A DNA stretch of 64,000 bases, taken from contig CAYMUW010000005.1 in NCBI GenBank assembly GCA_964393865.1, positions 28,774 to 92,773 on the forward strand, written 5' to 3'. A model generated the notes under the pieces. That model saw only the letters and a list, made by a program, of their open reading frames with translations. It had not been told where the DNA came from and did no database searches. Shown here in pieces: positions 35,045 through 44,076 of this stretch. The first letter of the stretch is position 1; each line of letters begins with the position of its first letter. The position numbers were made by a program, and so were the translations under genes. Source of the stretch: Suilimivivens sp964393865 (lineage in GTDB: Bacteria; Bacillota; Clostridia; Lachnospirales; Lachnospiraceae).

Positions 35045-36268
35045 ATGACTATTTTTGATGAATTGAAGGCAAGAGGTCTTCTTGCACAGCTTACCGATGA
35101 GGAAGAGATTAAGGAACTGATCAATAACGGAAAAGCCACCTTTTATATCGGCTTTGATCCCACTGCAGATTCCCTGCATGTTGGGCACTTTATGGCGCTT
35201 TGCCTGATGAAGCGGCTGCAGATGGCGGGAAATAAGCCCATTGCGCTGATTGGCGGCGGTACCGGTATGATAGGTGATCCTTCCGGCAGAAGCGATATGA
35301 GAAGCATGATGACAAAGGAAACTATCGATCATAACTGTGAGTGCTTTAAGAAGCAGATGAGCCGTTTTATTGATTTTTCCGAAGACAAGGCAATGATGGT
35401 AAACAATGCGGAGTGGCTTCTCGACCTGAACTATATTGAGTTTTTGAGAGAAATCGGACCTCATTTTTCCGTCAACAACATGCTCCGTGCAGAATGCTAT
35501 AAGCAGAGAATGGAGAAGGGCCTCAGCTTCCTTGAATTTAATTATATGTTAATGCAGAGCTACGACTTTTACGAGCTGTTCCGCAGATACGGATGCAATA
35601 TGCAGTTTGGCGGTGACGACCAGTGGAGCAATATGCTTGGCGGTACCGAGCTGATCAGAAGAAAGCTGGGCAAGGACGCCTATGCAATGACCATTACCCT
35701 TCTGCTTAATTCAGAGGGCAAGAAGATGGGTAAGACACAAAAAGGAGCTGTTTGGCTTGATCCCAATAAGACCTCTCCCTTTGAGTTTTATCAGTACTGG
35801 AGAAATGTTGCGGATGCAGATGTGTTGAAGTGTCTGCGTATGCTTACGTTCCTTCCCATTGAACAGATTGATGAGATGGATCACTGGGAAGGCAGTCAGT
35901 TAAATCAGGCAAAGGAAATTCTGGCATATGAGCTTACCAAGCTTGTGCATGGTGAGGAGGAGGCGTCCAGGTCTCAGGAAAGCGCCAGAGCGTTATTCAG
36001 TGCAGGAGTAGCTGCGGACATGCCTACTACGGAAATCAGTGAGGAAGATTTTACGGACGGAACGATTGATTTGATTTCCGTTTTGTGTAAATCCGGTCTG
36101 GTGCAAAGCCGTTCGGAGGGAAGAAGAGCGATTGAACAGGGCGGCGTTACTGTTGGAAGCGATAAGGTTACCGATGTGAAGGCGGCTTTTGGTAAGGATA
36201 CCTTTGCAGGTGAGAGTGTTGTGGTTAAGAGAGGAAAGAAAAATTTCCGCAAGGTGATTTTAAAGTAG
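35045..36268 (+). CDS. tyrS: Tyrosyl-tRNA synthetase
   Basis: A class I aminoacyl-tRNA synthetase of 407 residues. The HIGH signature reads HVGH (45-48) and the KMSKS loop reads KMGKT (227-231). The tyrosine pocket segment GGDDQWSNMLGG is present and an S4 RNA-binding domain forms the C-terminus (about 340-405). GAGAGGA lies upstream of ATG 35045. There is no T-box leader, because only 29 bp separate it from the VWA gene. Confidence 0.97.
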   Translation: MTIFDELKARGLLAQLTDEEEIKELINNGKATFYIGFDPTADSLHVGHFMALCLMKRLQMAGNKPIALIGGGTGMIGDPSGRSDMRSMMTKETIDHNCECFKKQMSRFIDFSEDKAMMVNNAEWLLDLNYIEFLREIGPHFSVNNMLRAECYKQRMEKGLSFLEFNYMLMQSYDFYELFRRYGCNMQFGGDDQWSNMLGGTELIRRKLGKDAYAMTITLLLNSEGKKMGKTQKGAVWLDPNKTSPFEFYQYWRNVADADVLKCLRMLTFLPIEQIDEMDHWEGSQLNQAKEILAYELTKLVHGEEEASRSQESARALFSAGVAADMPTTEISEEDFTDGTIDLISVLCKSGLVQSRSEGRRAIEQGGVTVGSDKVTDVKAAFGKDTFAGESVVVKRGKKNFRKVILK

Positions 36269-36298
36269 TAAATGAACTTGAGAAGATAAATGAACTTG
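36269..36298 (+). repeat. Short direct repeat in the GH74 leader
   Basis: TAAATGAACTTG occurs at 36269-36280 and again at 36287-36298, an 18-bp period, directly between the tyrS stop and the ribosome binding site of the GH74 gene. Confidence 0.6.
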
Positions 36299-36310
36299 GG
36301 GAGGATCAGG

Positions 36311-38674
36311 ATGAAGGAAACGGCATATCAATATAAAAATCTTCCTATTCCCGGAGGGGGATATGTAACCGGATTTTTGTTTCATCCGGCAAAGGAAAAT
36401 ATATTTTATATGAGAACCGATATAGGAGGAAGCTACCGCTTTGACTATACAGGTAAATGCTGGCAATCACTGACTGAAACAGTCAACATGTATGATCTTG
36501 CGGAGACATACCCCATTGCAATTGCGGTAGATCCTATTAAGCCGGAAATGCTTTATATTGCAAGTGGGATTCAGGCATCCTGCGATGAAAACGGAGAGCC
36601 CTTTGGAAAGCTGTCTGTTTCCAGCGACTATGGAAATACCTACGTTCACCGGAAAATTCCCTACTACGTTCATGGGAATATGAACGGAAGGGGAACAGGG
36701 TATCGCCTGATGAGAGATCCTTCCGATGAAAATACCCTGTATTTTGCCAGCCAAAAGAACGGGCTTCTTCGAACCAAAGACCTGGGACTTACCTGGGAGA
36801 AGCTGGAAACCGGCGGGGAAAAATATATGACATTTGTATGGTGTTCCCCTGACGGCAATACGCTGATAGCAGGAAGCGCAGGTGTAACTACCGGTGATGG
36901 CAGGCTTCGCGGACACAGCCTGTATATTTCCTATGACCGGGGAGGCAGCTTTGAAAAGCTGATGATGCCGGAGAGCATAGAGATACCGGGGTCCAAATGG
37001 AGCGGTTATGTTGCACATCGGTATGATTATGACGGAACCTATTTTTATTGCACACTGGTAAATACCGGAAGAACCTCCTATGTGACGGAGGCAGGTTATA
37101 GTTGCGATTCCGGCGATACGGTGGGAGGAAGAATTCTTCGGTACAGCTTTGATGATGCCGGACATGTTGTGGGGTATCAGGATATTACCCCTGATTGTGA
37201 AGCGGATGAAAAAGGAATACACAGTGTGGACAAAGAAGCGGTTCGGGATTATGGATTTGGCGGGATTTCCGTCTGCCAAAGTATGCCGGGACTGTTAGCC
37301 GCCAGCACCATATGCAGAGAAGAAGGAGATATGGTGTTTATTTCCCGTGATTGCGGTGAGAATTGGGAGGTGGCATTGTTCGATCTTTCCATCGGTCATT
37401 TATCCTTCCGCACACCTTATATGAAGCCCGAATATAACGGTGGTCATTCCCTGATTCATTGGATCAGTGATGTGAAAATCAACCCCTTTAATCCGAACGA
37501 GGTTTGGCTGAACAGCGGAACCGGTGTTTTTGTGAGCGAAAATTTTACTGAGGAAGGCAGAAGCTTTCAGGATTGCTGTGACGGAATAGAAGAAACGGTA
37601 CACTTGAATGTGTACGGACCGGTGTACGGGCCTGTAAAAGTACTTGATATTGTGGGCGATTTGGGGGGCTTTGCTTTTACGCAGCTGGATGAACCTTGTG
37701 AGAATTCCTTTGCAGATGCACAGGGCAACCGGTATATTACCTGTATCAATGCGGATTTTTCGGATATCCATCCGGAAACTGTTTTGGTAACTCCAAGAGG
37801 GAATTGGAAGGGAAAGACCAAAGGCGGTCTGATCCTGTCCTATGATTATGGACAAAGCTTTGAGAGGATTCCTTTGCCGTATGGAATTTCTCAATATTTG
37901 GATGAGCGGTTTCGGCAGATTGAGTGTCCCAATGTAAATTCAGGCTGGGCAGCGCTTTCCAGTGACACGGAAGGGCTGGTTTACTGCGTGGCGGAAGGAA
38001 TTGATTTGTTTGCCAAGGGTGTTGTGGTAAGCTGCGACGGCGGTAAAAGCTTTGAAAAGGCACGGTTTTTTAATTCTGAAAAGGAAGAGCTTACGGATAA
38101 AAAGGTACATGTTAAGGTATTTGCGGACAGAGTGGAGCCAAATACCTTTTATGGCTTTGGCGACGGTTTGACGCTGTTTGTAAGCAGGGATAAGGGAAGA
38201 ACCTTTTATCAGACCGGCAAAGCGGCATTCCCGGAAGCTTTATGTCTGGGTCTGATTGACTGCGCCAATAAGACAGAGATCAGAGGAGAAGCCGGAAAAG
38301 CGGGAACGTTCTATGCGGCGCTTGGAAATTATGGCTTGTATAAGATTATCTTTGCGGAAAATGAGGCGGGACAGGCTGCGCCTGTGATTAAGAAGCTTTC
38401 CGGGGAGGGAGATCATGTTTACCGGCTGGGCCTTGGCCTGCTTTCGCCGGAGAGCTCCTATCTGGAGGAGAATAAAGCGCTTTATATCTGCGGTGTTATT
38501 CAGGGCAGGTATGGGTTTTTCCGTTCCTTTGATGAAGGAAGAAGCTGGGAAAAGATTAACAATGATATGCAGCAGTTTGGCGATATCAACAGCATTGACG
38601 GCGACAGCAGGAGCTTTGGAAGATATTATATCGCTACCGGTTCCTTTGGGCTGAAATATGGAGAACCTGTATGA
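36311..38674 (+). CDS. GH74-type (xyloglucanase-like) beta-propeller glycoside hydrolase
   Basis: ATG 36311 follows GGGGAGG by 6 bases and gives 787 residues. The protein is built of repeated propeller motifs (BNR/Asp-box style: SYDRGGSFEK, SRDCGENWE, SCDGGKSFEK, SFDEGRSWEK). The N-terminus GGGYVTGFLFHPAKENIFYM, followed by RTDIGG (D37), and a later VGDLGGF (D450) match the two catalytic aspartates of GH74 enzymes. No signal peptide is visible, so it may act inside the cell on imported oligosaccharides. It overlaps the next gene by 4 bases. Confidence 0.78.
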   Translation: MKETAYQYKNLPIPGGGYVTGFLFHPAKENIFYMRTDIGGSYRFDYTGKCWQSLTETVNMYDLAETYPIAIAVDPIKPEMLYIASGIQASCDENGEPFGKLSVSSDYGNTYVHRKIPYYVHGNMNGRGTGYRLMRDPSDENTLYFASQKNGLLRTKDLGLTWEKLETGGEKYMTFVWCSPDGNTLIAGSAGVTTGDGRLRGHSLYISYDRGGSFEKLMMPESIEIPGSKWSGYVAHRYDYDGTYFYCTLVNTGRTSYVTEAGYSCDSGDTVGGRILRYSFDDAGHVVGYQDITPDCEADEKGIHSVDKEAVRDYGFGGISVCQSMPGLLAASTICREEGDMVFISRDCGENWEVALFDLSIGHLSFRTPYMKPEYNGGHSLIHWISDVKINPFNPNEVWLNSGTGVFVSENFTEEGRSFQDCCDGIEETVHLNVYGPVYGPVKVLDIVGDLGGFAFTQLDEPCENSFADAQGNRYITCINADFSDIHPETVLVTPRGNWKGKTKGGLILSYDYGQSFERIPLPYGISQYLDERFRQIECPNVNSGWAALSSDTEGLVYCVAEGIDLFAKGVVVSCDGGKSFEKARFFNSEKEELTDKKVHVKVFADRVEPNTFYGFGDGLTLFVSRDKGRTFYQTGKAAFPEALCLGLIDCANKTEIRGEAGKAGTFYAALGNYGLYKIIFAENEAGQAAPVIKKLSGEGDHVYRLGLGLLSPESSYLEENKALYICGVIQGRYGFFRSFDEGRSWEKINNDMQQFGDINSIDGDSRSFGRYYIATGSFGLKYGEPV

Positions 38675-39369
38675 TACCATATAAACTGACAAGAGGCAAA
38701 AGAAAAACGATTTGTCTTTCCTTTAATAATGATATTGAGCTTATGGTTAAAGCGCCTAACTGGATGAGCACGGAAGCTGTTGAAGCCTTTATTATAAGCA
38801 AGAATGAGTGGGTTGAAGCAACCAGAACACGCCTTTTGGACGCAAAGCAAAAGGAGCTTGCCATGAGGACGAGGCTGGAGCTGGAAAGCGGTGATCTGCT
38901 GCCATATCTTGATAAGAAATTAACCCTTGTGGTTATCAGGGAAGACAGATGTAATGTTAAAATCAAGCAAAGAGAAGACAAGGTATTTTTGTGGATCGGA
39001 TATGAAAGGGATTACGAATACCGGCGCGCTCAGTTGGAAAAGTGGTATCGGAGACAGGCCGGAGCGACCTTTGAGGTGAAGGCGCGGTGTTTAGCCCAAA
39101 AGATGGGAGTTACCTATGGGCACCTGCATATCAAGGATCAAAGGAGCCGGTGGGGAAGCTGCAGCGGAGCTAAAAATTTAAATTTTAACTGGCGGCTTAT
39201 ACTGGCTCCCGAAGCAGTATGCGATTACGTGATTATTCATGAACTGTGTCATCTGGTACATATGGATCATTCGCCGGATTTTTGGAAGCTGGTGGAGAGC
39301 ATGGACACGCGCTACCGTCGGCACAGAAGATGGCTGAAAGAGCACAGTGTGGAATTGTATATCATTTAA
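38671..39369 (+). CDS. YgjP-like zinc metallopeptidase (DUF45)
   Basis: The 232-residue protein carries IIHELCHLVHMDHSPDFW with H190-E191 and H194, the HExxH zinc motif of the YgjP/WLM (SprT-like) peptidase family, preceded by RSRWGSCSG. It starts with ATGA overlapping the GH74 stop. Members are soluble putative metallopeptidases of little-known role. Confidence 0.88.
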   Translation: MIPYKLTRGKRKTICLSFNNDIELMVKAPNWMSTEAVEAFIISKNEWVEATRTRLLDAKQKELAMRTRLELESGDLLPYLDKKLTLVVIREDRCNVKIKQREDKVFLWIGYERDYEYRRAQLEKWYRRQAGATFEVKARCLAQKMGVTYGHLHIKDQRSRWGSCSGAKNLNFNWRLILAPEAVCDYVIIHELCHLVHMDHSPDFWKLVESMDTRYRRHRRWLKEHSVELYII

Positions 39370-39378
39370 AAAGGAGTC

Positions 39379-39719
39379 ATGACATTGGTAGGATTTGAAC
39401 CCGGACCGGAATGCAGGGAATGTAAGGGAAGGTGCTGCCGGGAAAAGGGCTGTTCCCTTTCTCCCGAGGATATGTTAAGGGAGCTGCAGAGAAGAACAGG
39501 AATTCCGGCAAAGCAGATGGACATTGCAGGCAGCATTATACCGGTGAGATGATGGAAAGAGACTGGAAGCCTTACCAACAGATGCTTTTCCGCATTTGGG
39601 AGCAGTACGAGGTACAGTTCAGGGAAGACGGAACCTTTGACCGGTGTGATAAAGATTACTTTGCATGGATGCGCAGTCAAAGAGAAAAAGAGAACAGGCA
39701 GAAAAAAGTTGTGTCATAA
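39379..39719 (+). pseudogene. Disrupted cysteine-cluster (YkgJ-like) gene with internal deletion
   Basis: From ATG 39379 (or TTG 39385, better spaced to AAGGAG), the frame encodes a Cys-rich start ECRECKGRCCREKGCSLSPEDM, read here in two parts as ECRECKGRCC and CSLSPEDM, and stops at about 39552. A different frame carries the apparent C-terminal part of the same kind of protein, with HYTGEMMERDWKPYQQML and FDRCDKDYFAWMRSQRE, ending at 39719. The join lies around 39515-39540. An intact gene would need a longer middle with further cysteines, so a deletion plus frameshift is the simplest reading. Confidence 0.6.
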
Positions 39720-39742
39720 ACAAAATCCCCTTCACATACATT
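39713..39742 (+). promoter_or_regulatory. Sigma-E promoter of spoIVA
   Basis: GTCATAAA (39713-39720), 14 bases, CATACATT (39735-39742). This fits the mother-cell sigma-E consensus very well and sits 27 bp before the spoIVA start codon. spoIVA is a known sigma-E gene. Confidence 0.85.
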
Positions 39743-39768
39743 TTAGTAAGTATGGAAGGGGTAATTTT

Positions 39769-41256
39769 ATGGACATAAATAGCAGAAAAGAGTATGACCT
39801 TTACAAGGATATAAGAGAAAGATGCGGTGGAGAAATTTACATAGGTGTGGTAGGCCCTGTCAGAACCGGAAAATCTACTTTTATCAAGCGCTTCATGGAT
39901 TTGATGGTACTTCCCAACATGACGGATTCTTATGAGAAGGAGCGTGCCATGGATGAGCTCCCTCAGAGTGCAGGCGGAAAGACCATCACCACTACGGAGC
40001 CCAAGTTTATCCCCAAGGAGGCCGCAAAGCTTACTTTGGGAGAAGATGTGGAGGCCAAGGTAAGGCTGATTGACTGTGTGGGATATATGGTGGACGGCGC
40101 AGGCGGACACATGGAGAATGAGACAGAAAGAATGGTAAAAACACCCTGGTCTTCGGAGGAAATTCCTTTTACCCATGCTGCGGAGATCGGAACCAGAAAG
40201 GTAATCAGAGATCATTCCACCATAGGAATTGTAATTACCTGCGACGGAAGCTTTTGTGAAATTCCCAGAGAAAATTATATTCCGGCGGAGGAGCGCACAA
40301 TTAAGGAATTAAAGCAGCTGAAAAAGCCGTTTATTGTTCTATTAAATACCGCAAGGCCCTATAGTGAAGAGGCCAAAGTGCTGGCATCGGAACTGGAAGG
40401 AAAATATCAGGTTTCGGTAATGCCGGTAAACTGCGAACAGCTGAAAAAGGACGATATCTATCAGATACTGGAAAATATCCTTTATGAGTTCCCGCTTACC
40501 ATGATTGAATTTTACATGCCAAAGTGGGTGGAAATGCTTCCTGCCAATCATAAGATGAAGGTGGATATTGTGGAACGCGTTAAGGAAATCATGAAGCAGT
40601 ACAGCTGTATCCGCGATGTGAAGAACAATCCGGTGTCCATTGAAGGCCCTTACATCAAGAAATGCAAGATGGATAGTATTGATATGTCGGACGGAGGCAT
40701 CAGGGTGTGGCTGGAGGTAGATGATACCTGCTATTATGAAATGCTCAGTGAAATGGTAGGAGAAAATATTGATAACGAATATCATTTGCTTTCCGTGCTG
40801 AAGGAGATGGCGGCCATGAAGAAGGAATATGTAAAGGTGCTTCATGCTATTTCCGCTGTAAGACAGAAGGGCTACGGAGTGGTAACACCGGAGCGAAGTG
40901 AAATTAAGTTAGATAAGCCGGAGGTTATCCGGCATGGGAACAAATTCGGGGTGAAGATCAGGGCGGAAAGCCCCAGCATTCATATGATTCGTGCCAATAT
41001 TGAGACAGAGATATCCCCTATCGTGGGATCGGAGGAACAGGCACAGGATCTGATCCGGTTTATTTCCGATTCAAGTCAGACAGAGAACGGTATTTGGGAT
41101 ACCAATATTTTTGGAAAGTCGGTGGAACAGCTTGTCAATGACGGCATCACAGGGAAGCTGACCATGATTGGAGAGGAAAGCCAGCTGAAGCTTCAGGAAA
41201 CCATGCAGAAAATAGTAAATGACTCTAACGGGGGAATGGTTTGTATTATTATTTAA
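39769..41256 (+). CDS. spoIVA: Stage IV sporulation protein A
   Basis: SpoIVA is the ATPase that polymerises on the forespore surface and anchors the spore coat. The start is ATG 39769, 7 bases after GGAAGGGG, giving 495 residues, close to the usual length; the in-frame upstream extension lies before the promoter. Walker A is GPVRTGKS (29-36). Further signatures are the ETERMVKTPW region and the conserved C-terminal end SNGGMVCIII. It proves that the organism is, or descends from, a spore former. The unit is monocistronic with a terminator. Confidence 0.98.
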   Translation: MDINSRKEYDLYKDIRERCGGEIYIGVVGPVRTGKSTFIKRFMDLMVLPNMTDSYEKERAMDELPQSAGGKTITTTEPKFIPKEAAKLTLGEDVEAKVRLIDCVGYMVDGAGGHMENETERMVKTPWSSEEIPFTHAAEIGTRKVIRDHSTIGIVITCDGSFCEIPRENYIPAEERTIKELKQLKKPFIVLLNTARPYSEEAKVLASELEGKYQVSVMPVNCEQLKKDDIYQILENILYEFPLTMIEFYMPKWVEMLPANHKMKVDIVERVKEIMKQYSCIRDVKNNPVSIEGPYIKKCKMDSIDMSDGGIRVWLEVDDTCYYEMLSEMVGENIDNEYHLLSVLKEMAAMKKEYVKVLHAISAVRQKGYGVVTPERSEIKLDKPEVIRHGNKFGVKIRAESPSIHMIRANIETEISPIVGSEEQAQDLIRFISDSSQTENGIWDTNIFGKSVEQLVNDGITGKLTMIGEESQLKLQETMQKIVNDSNGGMVCIII

Positions 41257-41268
41257 GGTATCGGAAGA

Positions 41269-41295
41269 GAACCGGCGTATAGCCGGTTCCTTTTT
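41269..41295 (+). terminator. Rho-independent terminator after spoIVA
   Basis: GAACCGGC (41269-41276) pairs with GCCGGTTC (41282-41289) around a 5-base loop, followed by TTTTT. Confidence 0.88.
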
Positions 41296-41318
41296 GGATC
41301 AGGCTTTTTGGATCAGGT
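41291..41318 (+). repeat. Short tandem duplication behind the spoIVA terminator
   Basis: TTTTTGGATCAGG is present at 41291-41303 and again at 41305-41317, a 14-bp tandem duplication that includes the T-run of the terminator. Confidence 0.6.
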
Positions 41319-41330
41319 CCTATTGACTCA

Positions 41331-41359
41331 TTGCGATAATATGGATTTTGTGATATGAT
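41331..41359 (+). promoter_or_regulatory. Sigma-A promoter for the nucleoside-salvage genes
   Basis: TTGCGA (41331-41336), 17 bases, TATGAT (41354-41359), about 40 bp before punA. Confidence 0.5.
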
Positions 41360-41398
41360 AGAAGCAATATTAATATTAATAAAAGATAAGGGGGTTAT

Positions 41399-42220
41399 AT
41401 GAATAGCGTATATCAAAAAGTATTAAAATGCTATGACAGTATTAAGGACAGGCTTCCCTTTACGCCGAAGGTGGCGCTTGTTTTGGGCTCCGGACTTGGC
41501 AATTATGCGGATACCATGGATGTCCGGGGAGAGATTTCATATAGTGAAATTAAGAATTTTCCGGTGTCTACCGTTCCGGGACATGAGGGGAAATTTATTT
41601 TTGGCTATGTGAAGGATGTGCCTGTGGTATGCATGAAGGGAAGAGTTCACTATTATGAGGGGTACCCTATTACGGATGTGGTATTGCCTGCCAGGCTGAT
41701 GAAGATGATGGGAGCGGAGATTTTGTTTCTGACCAATGCATCCGGCGGGATTAATCCGGCGTTTGGGGCGGGAAGTTTTATGCTGATTACAGATCATATT
41801 TCCTGTTTCGCTCCCAATCCTTTGGTGGGAGCCAATATTGAGGAACTGGGATGCAGATTTCCTGACATGAGTAAGGTATATGATCCTGAATTACAGGAGA
41901 TTATCAGAGCGGCGGCTGCGAAGAACCGGATTCCCCTTCAGGAAGGAATTTATGTGCAGCTTACAGGACCTTCTTTTGAATCGCCGGCGGAAATCAGAAT
42001 GCTCCGCAGCTTAGGGGCCGATGCAGTGGGAATGAGTACTGTAGTGGAAGCAATTGCCGCAAATCATATGGGTATGAAGATATGCGGAATTTCCTGTGTG
42101 TCGAATCTGGCGGCAGGAATGACGGATCAGCCGCTTACCCATGAAGAGGTACAGGAAGCATCCAGACAGGCGGCGCCTCTTTTCCAAAAGCTGGTAACGG
42201 AATCGATTAGTGCGTTTTAG
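41399..42220 (+). CDS. punA: Purine nucleoside phosphorylase
   Basis: This enzyme splits purine nucleosides with phosphate to base and ribose-1-phosphate. The 273-residue protein has trimeric PNP signatures: VLGSGLGNYAD, GHEGKFIFG, MKGRVHYYEGY and GMSTVVEAIAANHMG. The asparagine in SCVSNLAAG is the one that favours 6-oxopurines (inosine, guanosine). A GGGGG site precedes ATG 41399. It is the first gene of a salvage group with cdd and an MTA/SAH deaminase. Confidence 0.95.
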   Translation: MNSVYQKVLKCYDSIKDRLPFTPKVALVLGSGLGNYADTMDVRGEISYSEIKNFPVSTVPGHEGKFIFGYVKDVPVVCMKGRVHYYEGYPITDVVLPARLMKMMGAEILFLTNASGGINPAFGAGSFMLITDHISCFAPNPLVGANIEELGCRFPDMSKVYDPELQEIIRAAAAKNRIPLQEGIYVQLTGPSFESPAEIRMLRSLGADAVGMSTVVEAIAANHMGMKICGISCVSNLAAGMTDQPLTHEEVQEASRQAAPLFQKLVTESISAF

Positions 42221-42263
42221 TTTATGGGACAATTGTGAGTCCCAGCATTGTTTGAGGATAAAA

Positions 42264-42719
42264 ATGGAACAGATAACCAATTTACAGGATATTCCGGTAA
42301 AGGAACTGATACGATCCGCAATGGAAGCCAGAAAAAAGGCGTATGCCCCCTATTCAGGGTATACGGTAGGCGCTGCGGTTCTTACCAGAGAGCTTCGGAT
42401 TTATACGGGCTGCAATATTGAAAATGCATCTTATACGCCTTCCCTTTGTGCAGAACGGTGCGCTATCAGCAAGGCGGTCAGCGAGGGCAGCCGGAAGTTT
42501 AAGGCTATAGCGGTAGTGGGAGGACCTGAGGGGGAGGAAAATACACAGTTTGCATTTCCCTGTGGCGTCTGCAGGCAGGTGATGTGCGAATTTGCCGATC
42601 TGGAAGAGTTTGTTGTGATTACCGCCCGAAGTGAGCAGGAGTACAGGTGTTATTACCTTAGCCAGCTCCTTCCCGAAAGCTTTGGACCGGAGAATTTAAA
42701 GGGAAAGGGAAACGTCTAA
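42264..42719 (+). CDS. cdd: Cytidine deaminase
   Basis: ATG 42264 lies 6 bases after GAGG and gives 151 residues; the in-frame upstream ATG at 42210 would start inside punA without a site. Zinc and catalytic residues appear as CAERCA (Cys ligand plus Glu) and PCGVCRQ (two Cys ligands), as in the three-Cys tetrameric enzymes. The N-terminal APYSGYTVGAAV and TGCNIENASY motifs bind the nucleoside. The stop overlaps the next start by one base. Confidence 0.94.
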   Translation: MEQITNLQDIPVKELIRSAMEARKKAYAPYSGYTVGAAVLTRELRIYTGCNIENASYTPSLCAERCAISKAVSEGSRKFKAIAVVGGPEGEENTQFAFPCGVCRQVMCEFADLEEFVVITARSEQEYRCYYLSQLLPESFGPENLKGKGNV

Positions 42720-44023
42720 TGAATATCAGATTCTATAATGCCAGAATTCTTACCATGGAAGAGGTCAAGGATATTTTCCAGGGAGAGCTTTGGATTAAGG
42801 ATGACCGAATTGTTTATGTGGGAGACGGCAGGAACACAGACGACATCTGTCAGGAGCTTGCCATTCCCTGTATGATTTGGGATCGGGAGATCGATTGCAG
42901 CGGAAATCTTTTGATGCCGGGATTTAAGGATGCGCATACCCATTCGGGCATGACGCTTCTGCGGTCCTTTGCGGATGACCTTCCGCTTGATGAATGGTTA
43001 AATAACCGTATTTTTCCCATTGAGGCTAAGCTGAGCGGGGAGGATATTTATGAGCTTACCAAACTGGCGGTTCTGGAATATTTGACCAGCGGTATCACGG
43101 CAGCCTTTGATATGTATCTTACGCCGGAGACCGTTGCAGCTTCCTTTGATGATATGGGAATGAGGTGCGTTCAGGTTGGGGCAGTCAATAATTTCAGCCA
43201 GTCTCTTTCTATGGTGGAGGAGATGTATCATAAGCTGAATGGAAAGAGCCCTCTTCAATCCTATATTCTCGGTTTTCACGCAGAATATACCTGCTCCCGG
43301 GAGCTGCTGGAAGGGATTGCGGAGCTTTCTCATAAATATAAAGCCCCGGTATTTACCCATCTGGCGGAGACAGAAGGAGAGGTTGCGGGCTGCAAAGAGC
43401 GTTACGGCATGACGCCTATGGCTTTTCTTGCTTCTCTTGGAATTTTTGATTATGGCGGCGGCGGATATCATTGTGTACATATGACGCCGGAGGATTTGGA
43501 GATTATGAAGGAAAAGGGTCTGTATGCGGTTACCAATCCGGCATCCAATGCCAAGCTGGCCAGTGGGATTGCGCCTATATCCCGTTTCCTTGAAGCGGGA
43601 ATACCGGTTGCCATTGGAACCGACGGACCGGCCAGTAACAACTGTCTGGACATGTTCCGGGAAATGTTCCTTGTCACGGGACTTGCTAAATTAAAGGAGC
43701 GGGATGCAGCGGCAGTGGATGCGGCGGAGGTTCTTAAGATGGCCACTGTAAACGGTGCTCATGCCATGGGGCTTTGGGATGCGGATGTGCTTGCTGCGGG
43801 GAAGCTTGCAGATATCATTATGATTGATTTAAATCAGCCCAATATGCAGCCGCTGAATAATATTGCGAAGAATATTGTTTACAGCGGAAGCAAGCAGAAT
43901 GTGATTTTGACTATGGTGAACGGAAAAATTCTATATGAAAAGGGAGAATTTATTTTAAATGACAGGCCGGAAGATATCTATCAAAAGGCAAATGCTATTA
44001 TAAAGAAAATGATTTCTTTATAA
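42719..44023 (+). CDS. mtaD: Amidohydrolase, probable MTA/SAH deaminase
   Basis: The 434-residue protein has the metal-binding HxH in DAHTHSGMTL, an active-site HLAETEGEV and the final metal Asp in GTDGPASNN. This pattern fits the 5-methylthioadenosine/S-adenosylhomocysteine deaminase branch of the amidohydrolase superfamily. Its start overlaps the cdd stop (TAATG). Neighbouring PNP and cytidine deaminase genes make a nucleoside salvage role likely; guanine or other related deaminase activities remain possible. Confidence 0.82.
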   Translation: MNIRFYNARILTMEEVKDIFQGELWIKDDRIVYVGDGRNTDDICQELAIPCMIWDREIDCSGNLLMPGFKDAHTHSGMTLLRSFADDLPLDEWLNNRIFPIEAKLSGEDIYELTKLAVLEYLTSGITAAFDMYLTPETVAASFDDMGMRCVQVGAVNNFSQSLSMVEEMYHKLNGKSPLQSYILGFHAEYTCSRELLEGIAELSHKYKAPVFTHLAETEGEVAGCKERYGMTPMAFLASLGIFDYGGGGYHCVHMTPEDLEIMKEKGLYAVTNPASNAKLASGIAPISRFLEAGIPVAIGTDGPASNNCLDMFREMFLVTGLAKLKERDAAAVDAAEVLKMATVNGAHAMGLWDADVLAAGKLADIIMIDLNQPNMQPLNNIAKNIVYSGSKQNVILTMVNGKILYEKGEFILNDRPEDIYQKANAIIKKMISL

Positions 44024-44076
44024 GAATGTGAGAACATTATTCTACGACATAAATAAACTAACAAAGGAGAATTATC

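Noticed and set aside
36467..37279. 270-residue minus-strand frame inside the GH74 gene
   Set aside because: Antisense of the propeller repeats, no start site, no recognisable motif.
39637..39768. 44-residue N-terminal extension of SpoIVA
   Set aside because: It lies upstream of and across the sigma-E promoter; SpoIVA homologues start at the equivalent of 39769.
42210..42263. 18-residue extension of cytidine deaminase
   Set aside because: It would begin inside punA without a ribosome binding site; ATG 42264 has GAGG at good spacing.
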